From positions 868,001-932,000 of the forward strand of contig NZ_JAGFBF010000001.1 in assembly GCF_017583045.1 (NCBI RefSeq): DNA of 64,000 bases, written 5' to 3'. The notes beneath the pieces were generated by a model. That model worked only from the letters and a program-made list of their open reading frames with translations, did no database searches and was not told where the DNA came from. Origin of the DNA: Leucobacter tardus. Lineage in GTDB: Bacteria; Actinomycetota; Actinomycetes; Actinomycetales; Microbacteriaceae. A program made the translations under genes and the position numbers. Of this stretch, positions 11,698 to 18,965 are shown one piece after another (position 1 is the stretch's first letter; every line of letters begins with the position of its first letter).

Positions 11698-12171
11698 ATG
11701 TCAGTGATCGAGGATCGACTGCAGGAACTCGGATACACCATTCCCGAGGTCGCGGCACCCGTCGCCGCGTACGTGCCGGCGCTGCGGCGCGGCAACACCG
11801 TGACGACGAGCGGTCAGCTGCCGTTCGTCGACGGCGCACTCGCCGCGAGCGGCAAGGTCGGCGAGGGCGCCGGCCTCGTCTCGCCGGAGCAGGCGGAAGA
11901 GCTCGCCCGGGTCTGCACGTTGAACGCGCTCGCTGCAGCGCGGGGCGTGCTCGGCTCGCTCGACAAGATCACCCAGGTCGTCAAGGTGACGGCGTTCGTC
12001 GCGTCCGACCCCTCGTTCACCGGCCAGCCCGCCGTGGCGAACGGCGCATCGGTCTTCCTGGGTCGCGTGTTCGGCGACCTCGGCATCCACGCGCGCTCGG
12101 CGGTCGGGGTCGCGGTCCTGCCGCTCGACGCCCCGGTCGAGATCGAGTTCGTCTTCGAGGTCGCAGACTAG
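11698..12171 (+). CDS. RidA family protein (YjgF/YER057c/UK114)
   Basis: RidA proteins hydrolyse reactive enamine/imine intermediates. This 157-residue protein has the family layout: VAAYVPALRRGNTVTTSGQLP near the start, the helix RVCTLNALAAARGVLGSL, and ARSAVGVAVLPLDAPVEIE near the end. In the last of these the Arg before the beta strand matches the conserved substrate-binding Arg. It belongs to the longer RidA subgroup with a short N-terminal extension, so whether it acts on 2-aminoacrylate or another imine is open. It starts four bases after the small DUF4177-like gene. Confidence 0.88.
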   Translation: MSVIEDRLQELGYTIPEVAAPVAAYVPALRRGNTVTTSGQLPFVDGALAASGKVGEGAGLVSPEQAEELARVCTLNALAAARGVLGSLDKITQVVKVTAFVASDPSFTGQPAVANGASVFLGRVFGDLGIHARSAVGVAVLPLDAPVEIEFVFEVAD

Positions 12172-12308
12172 TCACCCGGCGTTCCGCTCTCCGCGGAGTG
12201 GACACCGATAGGCCGGGTCGGCCGTGGTCAGTGCGAGTGCCGCACTGCCGCGTTCGGCCCGGCCTCTCTCGTTCGGGCCTGCGCGGGTACGGGGAAGCTC
12301 CGCGCGGG

Positions 12309-13031
12309 TTACGCGAGCGCGGCTGACCAGATGCATGCGCCGACGAGGGCCAGCAGCGCGGTACCGAGGAGTAGCAGCGCGAAGCGTCGGTGCTCCGCGA
12401 ACCGCCAGCGCAGGTTCGTGCGCGGGTAGAGCCAGCGCCGGTCGGATCGCTCCGCACGGTACCCGTACCGGAGGTACAGCATGGCCGCCAGGAGTCCGAC
12501 GAGCGGACCCGTCACGATCGTCATCATGGCAGTCGCGTCCCGCGTCAGCGCCCACGCGACGATGCAGATCGCCGCGAAGACGGAGAGCAGCCACGCGATC
12601 CAGAGCAGTCTCGTGAGATGGGGCCTCCGTGGGCCTCCGACTCGCGGAGTGACCCCCTCGAGTGCGCTCATGGCGTCTTCGGCTCGACGATGCGCCGTCG
12701 TGCCGCTGAGGAGGTTCGGGAAGACGCTCGCCCGAACTCCTCGACCGGAGATGACGAGCGTGAGATCCGAATCGTCGGCGTAGGTGCTCCCCACGACGAC
12801 GGAGCGGATCTCATGAGGTCGCGACAGGTTCGCGAGCGCCGAGGCTCCGTCGCGGGCATCCTCCTCGCCGGAGACGCGGTGCACATCGATCTGCCGATCC
12901 GCTCCTGACGCCCCGCCCCGCTGCACGGCGGCGGCGATGCGCACCAGATGCTCGAGCGCCAGAACTCGAGGCCCGCTCTGCCGCACGTGGAAGAGGTCGT
13001 TCCCCGAGTCATCCCGCGGCGAGAAGTTCAC
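12309..13031 (-). CDS. Hypothetical membrane protein with three C-terminal TM segments
   Basis: Not recognised. The 240-residue product has a soluble N-terminal half of about 135 residues, with a predicted alpha/beta pattern around SVVVGSTYADDSDLTLVIS. Three hydrophobic segments follow at about 143-163, 168-190 and 218-238, with basic residues after the second. GTG at 13031 has TAGGAT six bases upstream on the minus strand and no ribosome site, matching the leaderless pattern of its neighbours. A strong hairpin separates it from acs, so it is a separate unit. The 137 bases after its stop (12172-12308) show no gene. Confidence 0.6.
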   Translation of the reverse strand: MNFSPRDDSGNDLFHVRQSGPRVLALEHLVRIAAAVQRGGASGADRQIDVHRVSGEEDARDGASALANLSRPHEIRSVVVGSTYADDSDLTLVISGRGVRASVFPNLLSGTTAHRRAEDAMSALEGVTPRVGGPRRPHLTRLLWIAWLLSVFAAICIVAWALTRDATAMMTIVTGPLVGLLAAMLYLRYGYRAERSDRRWLYPRTNLRWRFAEHRRFALLLLGTALLALVGACIWSAALA

Positions 13032-13037
13032 CCGCTC

Positions 13038-13043
13038 ATCCTA
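13038..13043 (-). promoter_or_regulatory. Probable -10 box of the hypothetical membrane protein gene
   Basis: On the minus strand TAGGAT is followed six bases later by GTG at 13031. Same leaderless arrangement as dnaX and purL. Confidence 0.4.
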
Positions 13044-13057
13044 TGGGAGCGAGCGTT

Positions 13058-13106
13058 CGCGCCCAGACCCCTCCCGCCCCGGAGGTCCGGGAGGGGTCTG
13101 GGCGCG
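13058..13106 (-). terminator. Terminator after acs
   Basis: A perfect 19-base stem (13058-13076 with 13088-13106, arms beginning CGCGCCCAGACC) around an eleven-base loop, 15 bases past the acs stop. It is the longest perfect stem found in the window. Confidence 0.8.
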
Positions 13107-13120
13107 CTCTCACCCGTGCG

Positions 13121-15097
13121 TTACGACGCGCGGGTGCGGATCTGATCCTGGATCGTGGACATGACCGCCGTGTCCGCCAGCGTCTGCGTATCGCCGACTT
13201 CCTTGCCCTCGGCGACCTGCTTCAGGAGCCGCCGCATGATCTTGCCCGAGCGGGTCTTCGGCAATTCGTTGACGATGAAGACCTGCCGCGGGCGCGCAAT
13301 CGCGCCGATGTGGGCGGCCACGTGCTTCCTCAATTCGGCCTCGGCGTCGTCCGCCGTCACGATCGACTGCTGGGACTTCAACACCACGAATGCGACGACA
13401 GCCTGACCGGTGGTCTCGTCATCCGCACCGACGACCGCCGACTCGGCGACGGCGTGGTGCTCGACCAGTGCCGACTCGATCTCCGTCGTGGAGAGTCGGT
13501 GGCCGGACACGTTCATCACGTCGTCGACGCGACCGAGGAACCAGATGTCTCCGTCGTCGTCGAGCCGAGCGCCGTCGCCCGCGAAGTACTTGTCTCCGAA
13601 CTTGGCCCAGTAGGTGTCGATGTAGCGCTGGTCGTCGCCCCAGATGGTGCGCAGCATGCTCGGCCACGGCTGCTCGACGACGAGCAGGCCGCTCTGACCC
13701 GGCTCCACCCGCTCGCCTTCCTCGTTCACCACGCTCACCGCGATGCCCGGCTGCGCGATCTGTGCGCTCCCGGGCTTCAGCGCGGTGAGACCGGGGAGGG
13801 GAGAGATCATGTGCGCCCCCGTCTCCGTCTGCCACCACGTGTCCATGATGGGAGCCTCGCCTCCGCCGATGACCTCGCGGAACCAGCGCCAGGCTTCGGG
13901 GTTGATCGGTTCGCCGACGCTGCCGAGCAGGCGAATGCTCGAGAGATCGTATTCGGCGGGCACCTGTCGTCCGACCTTCATGCAGGCGCGGATCGCCGTG
14001 GGGGCGGTGTAGAAGATGGTGACCCCGTACTTCTGCACGATGTCCCACCAGCGGCCCCAGTTCGGCGTCTCGGGGGTGCCCTCGTAGATGACCTGAGTGG
14101 CGCCATTGGCGAGGGGGCCGTAGACGACGTAACTGTGGCCGGTGATCCAGCCCACGTCGGCCGTGCACCAGAACACATCGGTCTCCGGCTTCAGATCGAA
14201 GACGTTGCGGTGGGTCGTGCTCGTCTGCGTGAGGTAGCCGCCCGACGTGTGGACGATGCCCTTCGGCTTGCCGGTGGTCCCCGACGTGTACAGGATGAAG
14301 AGCGGGTTCTCGGCGTCGAACCCTTCTGCGGTGTGCTCGCCGTCGTACGCCTGGATCTCCTCGTGCCACCAGAGGTCGCGGCCCTCCACGAAATCGATCT
14401 CGTTCTCACCGCGCTGCACGACCAGCACGTGCTCGACCGACAGTTCAGCGCCGGTGTCGGCGCTCAGTGCGTCATCCACGGTCGGCTTCAGCGGCGAGAC
14501 CCGGCCCTTCCGGAACCCGCCGTCCGCCGTGATGACGAGCTTCGCCTCCGCATCGTCGATGCGCGAGCGCAGGCTGTCGGCGCTGAACCCGCCGAAGACC
14601 ACCGAGTGGATCGCTCCCACGCGCGCGACCGCGAGCATCGAGATGATCGTCTCGGGGATGAGCGGCATGTAGATCGCGACGCGATCCCCCTGCCCGATGC
14701 CGAGACTGGCGAGCATGTTGGCGGCCCGCTTCACCTCGTAGGTGAGCTCCGCATAGGTGATCGTGCGGGTGTCACCCGGTTCGCCCTCGAAGTGGAAGGC
14801 GACGCGATCGCCGAGTCCCGCTGCGACGTGCCGGTCGAGGCAGTTCGCTGCAACGTTGAGCTTCCCGTCGCCGAACCAGCGCGCGAACGGCGGGTTCGAC
14901 CAGTCCAGAACCTCCGTGAACGGCTGCGTCCAGGTCAGCGATCGGGCCTGCTCGGCCCAGTACGCCTCGGGATCCTGCGCCGCGCGCCAGTAGACCGATG
15001 AGTCCGTCACATTGGCCTGCGCGCGGAACGCATCGCTCGGCGGGTACGTCTGACCCTGCAGCGGGTGACTTTCAATGGTGCTGTGCTGATCAGTCAT
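13121..15097 (-). CDS. acs: Acetyl-CoA synthetase (AMP-forming)
   Basis: Makes acetyl-CoA from acetate, ATP and CoA, the high-affinity alternative to the Pta-AckA route also encoded here. The 658-residue product has the usual length. Motifs are [11 protein letters not shown] (P-loop), [20 protein letters not shown], the hinge [14 protein letters not shown], and [13 protein letters not shown] near the end. Lys619 in the last motif is the lysine inactivated by acetylation in this family. ATG at 15097 is the likely start; ATG at 15115 and TTG at 15130 are in-frame alternatives, and none has a strong ribosome site. AGCGTA at 15160-15165 reads TACGCT on the minus strand and could be its -10 box. 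Confidence 0.94.
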   Translation of the reverse strand: MTDQHSTIESHPLQGQTYPPSDAFRAQANVTDSSVYWRAAQDPEAYWAEQARSLTWTQPFTEVLDWSNPPFARWFGDGKLNVAANCLDRHVAAGLGDRVAFHFEGEPGDTRTITYAELTYEVKRAANMLASLGIGQGDRVAIYMPLIPETIISMLAVARVGAIHSVVFGGFSADSLRSRIDDAEAKLVITADGGFRKGRVSPLKPTVDDALSADTGAELSVEHVLVVQRGENEIDFVEGRDLWWHEEIQAYDGEHTAEGFDAENPLFILYTSGTTGKPKGIVHTSGGYLTQTSTTHRNVFDLKPETDVFWCTADVGWITGHSYVVYGPLANGATQVIYEGTPETPNWGRWWDIVQKYGVTIFYTAPTAIRACMKVGRQVPAEYDLSSIRLLGSVGEPINPEAWRWFREVIGGGEAPIMDTWWQTETGAHMISPLPGLTALKPGSAQIAQPGIAVSVVNEEGERVEPGQSGLLVVEQPWPSMLRTIWGDDQRYIDTYWAKFGDKYFAGDGARLDDDGDIWFLGRVDDVMNVSGHRLSTTEIESALVEHHAVAESAVVGADDETTGQAVVAFVVLKSQQSIVTADDAEAELRKHVAAHIGAIARPRQVFIVNELPKTRSGKIMRRLLKQVAEGKEVGDTQTLADTAVMSTIQDQIRTRAS

Positions 15098-15291
15098 AGA
15101 TTGCCGTAATCCCATCTCTGTCTCGGTCAAGGCCCCGTTGCGCCGACCGTCTGCCCGCTAGCGTACCGGCTTTCCACCGCCGCTCGTGCGTTCTTCGTCC
15201 ACACGGCCGCGGGTGACGATCTCGGGAGCGTGTCATCCACCGATGGGGGATCGGAGCGCAGCGCTGCGCTCGGAGTTGCTGGAGTGGCACC

Positions 15292-16269
15292 ATGCCGATC
15301 GCCGCACCATCCGCACGCAGCAGCCACCTTCCGCTCGACGCGAAACGCGCGTTCGGGGCGCTGCTGCCGCTCTTGGATGAACCGGACGTACGCGACATCA
15401 TGATTCAGGTCGCGGAACGTCGGGGCCGGTTGTGGGTCGATCGGGGTGAGCGGATCGAGGCTGTATCCGGGTGGTCCGTCGCGCCGGAAGCCGTCCGCGG
15501 GTTCGCGGTCGCGCTCATCGCCGCGGGTGGCCGGCACTTGGATGAGCGGCAGCCGTACGCTGATGTGCGACTCGGAGATGGCATCCGGGTGCATGCGGTA
15601 CTGCCGCCGGTGGCGGTGGCCGGTGCCGCGGTGTCGATCCGGGTGCCGCGCGTCTCGCGACTCGACTTCGACGAGCTGGTCGCGCAGGGACTCTGCGCGC
15701 ACGACGTCGCCGATGCGCTCGAGCGTGCGGTGCTGCAGCGGCGGAACATCCTGATCACCGGTGGAACGGGATCGGGGAAGACGACCGTGCTGTCCGCGCT
15801 GCTCGACCTCGTTCCGCGTGCCGAGCGGATCGTCACGATCGAAGACGTGGCCGAGCTGCGTCCCGCGCATCCCCATCGGGTCGCGCTCGAAGCGCGGCAG
15901 GCGAACACCGAAGGCGTCGGCGAGGTCAGTCTCGACCGACTGCTGAGAGAGGCGCTGCGCATGCGCCCCGATCGCATCGTGCTCGGAGAGTGCCGAGGCG
16001 CCGAGATCGCCACCCTGCTCGCCGCACTCAACACCGGTCACGACGGGGGCGCCGGGACACTGCACGCGAGCCGGCTCGTCGACGTTCCCGCACGTCTGGA
16101 AGCGCTCGGCGCGCTCGCAGGCATGGACCCGCGCGCGCTGGGGCGTCAAGCGGCCTCCGCAATTCACCTCGTCGTGCATGTGGAACGCTTCCGGGGCCGT
16201 CACCGTATCGCCGAACTCGGCACCCTCGGCCTCGGACGCACGGGCGACCTGGTCACCGGAGCACCGTGA
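15292..16269 (+). CDS. tadA: TadA/VirB11-family pilus ATPase
   Basis: Hexameric secretion ATPase that powers Tad/Flp-type pilus assembly. At 325 residues it is a short form, lacking most of the long N-terminal region of CpaF. Walker A GGTGSGKTT lies at about 157-165, followed by the Asp box TIEDVAELR and the Walker B-type segment PDRIVLGECRGAE, then the His-containing GTLHASR. GGAG eight bases before ATG 15292 supports the start. It is divergent from acs. The stop overlaps the next gene by four bases. Confidence 0.9.
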   Translation: MPIAAPSARSSHLPLDAKRAFGALLPLLDEPDVRDIMIQVAERRGRLWVDRGERIEAVSGWSVAPEAVRGFAVALIAAGGRHLDERQPYADVRLGDGIRVHAVLPPVAVAGAAVSIRVPRVSRLDFDELVAQGLCAHDVADALERAVLQRRNILITGGTGSGKTTVLSALLDLVPRAERIVTIEDVAELRPAHPHRVALEARQANTEGVGEVSLDRLLREALRMRPDRIVLGECRGAEIATLLAALNTGHDGGAGTLHASRLVDVPARLEALGALAGMDPRALGRQAASAIHLVVHVERFRGRHRIAELGTLGLGRTGDLVTGAP

Positions 16270-17207
16270 ATCTCGACAGCCTGCTGGCACTCGTGCCCCG
16301 ATCATGGAGACGTACGAGCGGGGACACCTGCACGGCGGCCACCGCTGCCGCACGCGCGGCGGTCCTTCTCCGCGGCGGGGTGCCTCCGCCGCGGGTGTTC
16401 GGTGCACTCGCGGCAGAGGACCCCGCGCTGCGGCACGTGCACGACCGCGTCGTCGACGGGGCGACCGTGTCCGAGGCGCTCGCCGCCGCCGATTCCCCCG
16501 ACTGGCGCCTGCTCGCCGCGGCGTGGTCCGTCGCCGACCGCACCGGGGCGCCGCTCGCGCACGCCCTCGAGCAGACGTCAGAAGCGCTGGAGCGTCTCGA
16601 GGCGCTCCACGAACGGCGCGAGGTGCTGCTCACCGGCCCGCGAATGACGGTCAGACTCGTGTCGGCGCTCCCAGCGCTCGCGGTCGTCAGCGGTGTCCTG
16701 CTCGGCTTCGACCCGGTCGGGGTGCTCTTCTCATCGACGGGAGCGGTCCTCGTCGTGGCCGGCACGGCACTGCTCGCCTCCGGCGTACACTGGGCGCGGC
16801 GGCTCACCCGTTCGGTCGGAGCGTTGGATCGCGCCCACGGGTGCGAACTCCTGCTCGTCCGCACGGCGCTCGCCGGCGGAGGTACCCCTGACGGGGCGAT
16901 ACGCACGGTCGCCGACAGCGCCGTCGCCGCGCGAGCGCACTGGATCGATCTCGCCGAACTCTGCCGTTCCGGTTCGGTGCGTGCCGTGCTGGCGAGCGCC
17001 ACCGCGACGGGCGCACCGGCGGGTCCGCTGCTCGTCGCCGAGTCGCGCGCGGTGCAGGTGCGCGCGCATGCGACGCTCGAACGCGAGGCTGAACGGCTCG
17101 GCATCCGCGTGCTCGTTCCCCTGGGGGTCTGCGTGCTCCCAGCCTTCATCGCACTGGGGGTCATGCCCGTGCTCGTGTCGATGCTCGGCGGGCTCGATGT
17201 GGGATGA
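16266..17207 (+). CDS. Type II secretion system F-domain protein (TadB/TadC-like)
   Basis: Inner-membrane platform protein that couples the TadA ATPase to pilin assembly. The 313-residue product begins at GTG 16266, overlapping the tadA stop (GTGA). Hydrophobic segments lie near residues 125-150, 155-180 and at the C-terminus (VLVPLGVCVLPAFIALGV). The F-domain pattern AHALEQTSEALERLEALHERRE is visible, and the family segment before the last TM includes EREAERLGIRVLVPLG. Classic Tad loci carry separate tadB and tadC genes; only one is present here. Confidence 0.8.
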   Translation: MNLDSLLALVPRSWRRTSGDTCTAATAAARAAVLLRGGVPPPRVFGALAAEDPALRHVHDRVVDGATVSEALAAADSPDWRLLAAAWSVADRTGAPLAHALEQTSEALERLEALHERREVLLTGPRMTVRLVSALPALAVVSGVLLGFDPVGVLFSSTGAVLVVAGTALLASGVHWARRLTRSVGALDRAHGCELLLVRTALAGGGTPDGAIRTVADSAVAARAHWIDLAELCRSGSVRAVLASATATGAPAGPLLVAESRAVQVRAHATLEREAERLGIRVLVPLGVCVLPAFIALGVMPVLVSMLGGLDVG

Positions 17208-17354
17208 GCGATGTCGCGGAGTCGTCCTCAGCGTCCTCATTCGTCTTCCATGCGGCGAGTCGCTCACAGGGGACCATCGTCGTCCACGAAGGCTTCGACG
17301 CTCGCGGGAGGATGCAGTTCCCGCTACGCACACCACCGAATCGAAGGAGTCACG

Positions 17355-17597
17355 ATGTCTCACCATCTCTCACCCGTCCGGAGCATCGCCGCATCAGCGC
17401 GCCGGCTCAGAACTCGTGTGCTGGCGGCCTGCGACCGACTCGCGGATGATGAACGCGGTGCGGTGACGGCGGAGTACGCCATCATCATCATGGCCGCCGT
17501 CGCGTTCGCCGGCGTGCTCGTCGCGATCATGCGGAGTCCCGAGATCCGAGCGATGCTCGTGAAGCTCGTCGAAGACGCCCTCAACGCCGCGGGGTGA
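17355..17597 (+). CDS. Flp-like pilin (DUF4244)
   Basis: Probable major pilin subunit of the Tad-type pilus. The 80-residue product has a basic leader, then DDERGAVTAEYA, followed by a single hydrophobic helix (about 41-60) and a short C-terminus. Gly35 followed by Glu40 at +5 is the pattern cut by prepilin peptidases. ATG at 17355 has AAGGAG at 17344-17349 with five bases between. The frame is open 48 codons further upstream, but that part has no ribosome site. It is followed three bases later by a TadE-like gene. Confidence 0.8.
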   Translation: MSHHLSPVRSIAASARRLRTRVLAACDRLADDERGAVTAEYAIIIMAAVAFAGVLVAIMRSPEIRAMLVKLVEDALNAAG

Positions 17598-17600
17598 ACG

Positions 17601-17981
17601 ATGGGAGCGACACCGGCGGAGCGGTACGCGGCGCTGCGCGATGACGAACGGGGAGCCGTGACCGCCGAGTTCGCGGTCGCTCTTCCGGCGGTGCTCATCG
17701 TGCTGGGACTGGTCATCGGGGGTGTCTCGCTCGTGACTCATCGGCTCACACTGACCTCGGCGGCCGCAGACGTCTCCCGTCTCGAAGCGCGCGGTGACCA
17801 CGATCTCGCCGCATCCAGGCTCGAGGCGCTCGCCGGCCGCGTCGAAGTCGAGCGCAGCGAGACGGGAGGCCTGCTCTGCGTGACCCTGCGGGCCGCCCCG
17901 GGGCTCGGTCTGCTCCGATCACTCGGCATCAGTGCGAGCGCCTGCGCGGCACGGAGCGGCGTCGCCGGGGACCCCGCATGA
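17601..17981 (+). CDS. TadE-like minor pilin
   Basis: A 126-residue pseudopilin-type protein. The leader ends in DDERGAVTAEFA, where Gly18 and Glu23 reproduce the prepilin-peptidase pattern of the upstream DUF4244 pilin. A hydrophobic helix (about 24-48, VALPAVLIVLGLVIGG) follows, then a short soluble domain with two Cys residues near the C-terminus. This is the layout of TadE proteins, which tip or prime Flp pili. It overlaps the next gene by four bases (ATGA). Confidence 0.75.
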   Translation: MGATPAERYAALRDDERGAVTAEFAVALPAVLIVLGLVIGGVSLVTHRLTLTSAAADVSRLEARGDHDLAASRLEALAGRVEVERSETGGLLCVTLRAAPGLGLLRSLGISASACAARSGVAGDPA

Positions 17982-18778
17982 GCGTTCCGGTCAGCGTCGC
18001 CGTCGCCGCCGCAGCGCTCCTCCTCGGCGTTCCGGTCATCGTGGCCGGCACGCAGCTCGAGGTGCGGCATCGCGTGAGCGCGACCGCAGACGCTGCGGCG
18101 CTCGCGGCAGCGGACGCCGCAGCAGGGTGGATCGACGCTTCGCCGTGCGCGCTCGCCGCCGAGGTGGTCACCGCCGCCGAAGCCGAGCTGGGTTCCTGCG
18201 AGGTCGAGACGGGCTCGGCGAGCGCCCGCATCGTCGTCACCGCGTCATCGGGGCTCGGCGAGGTGCGGGGGCGCGCGCACGCCGGCCTCGTCGACGGACC
18301 GGTCGACGGACCGGGGAGTAGCGGGCCGGTTGGAGAGAACGGCTGGGCCTGGCCCTCCGATCGCCGAGGGCTGACGCAGGGCCCCCATCAGGGGTACGCC
18401 ATCGATCTCGCGGTGTCCGACGACGGGGCACTGTTCGCTCCGTACGCTGGCGTGATCGTGCGCGCCGGCCCCGACGGTGCGGGGATTCCCGATGTCTGCG
18501 TGGCGAACCCCGGGTGGTGGCGCGGACCCAACCACCTCGTCATGATGCGGCACGAGGTCGATGGACAGGTGCTGTTCAGCGCGCACAGCCACATCGCACC
18601 CGGCTCGACGGGACGCCTCGGACTCCGACCGGGCAGCCGCGTCGCCGCGGGTCAGCGGGTCGGCACGGCGGGAATGACCGGGTGCACCGAGGGCCCGCAC
18701 AGCCACTTCACGCTGTCGCGCACGCCGCAGCACTCGGTGTCGGATGTCGACCCCTTGAGCTACCTCGGGCGGCCATGA
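17978..18778 (+). CDS. TadG/Rv3654c-like protein fused to an M23-like peptidase domain
   Basis: The 266-residue product starts with a TadE/G-type hydrophobic helix (about 5-27) and the segment VRHRVSATADAAALAAADA, typical of actinobacterial pilus-locus secreted proteins. From about residue 110 the sequence changes to an M23/LytM-like fold. Candidate zinc and catalytic residues are His137 and Asp143 (HQGYAID), His203 and His205 (FSAHSH), and His241 and His243 (GPHSHF). The first pair is spaced H-x5-D, not the classic H-x3-D, so activity is uncertain. In the pilus operon it could cut or bind peptidoglycan to let the fibre through; this is inference. Confidence 0.7.
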   Translation: MSVPVSVAVAAAALLLGVPVIVAGTQLEVRHRVSATADAAALAAADAAAGWIDASPCALAAEVVTAAEAELGSCEVETGSASARIVVTASSGLGEVRGRAHAGLVDGPVDGPGSSGPVGENGWAWPSDRRGLTQGPHQGYAIDLAVSDDGALFAPYAGVIVRAGPDGAGIPDVCVANPGWWRGPNHLVMMRHEVDGQVLFSAHSHIAPGSTGRLGLRPGSRVAAGQRVGTAGMTGCTEGPHSHFTLSRTPQHSVSDVDPLSYLGRP

Positions 18779-18965
18779 TGGCGGGAGCGCACGTCCGTGC
18801 CTCGGTCTGCGACGACAACGCGCTCGGCGTCGGGGCGTGGCCATTCTCAGGACCACCTGTGTAGGGTGTCGATGCAAGAGATATGTACCGGGTGCCGTTT
18901 CCGAGGGCGCCCAGATGGAGCCGGGCAGCAGGGCTGCCGCACCGTCGACATGAGTGAGGAGTCCC

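Noticed and set aside
13043-15001. A 652-codon plus-strand open frame opposite acs
   Set aside because: Antisense to acs, no ribosome site, and shadow-type composition.
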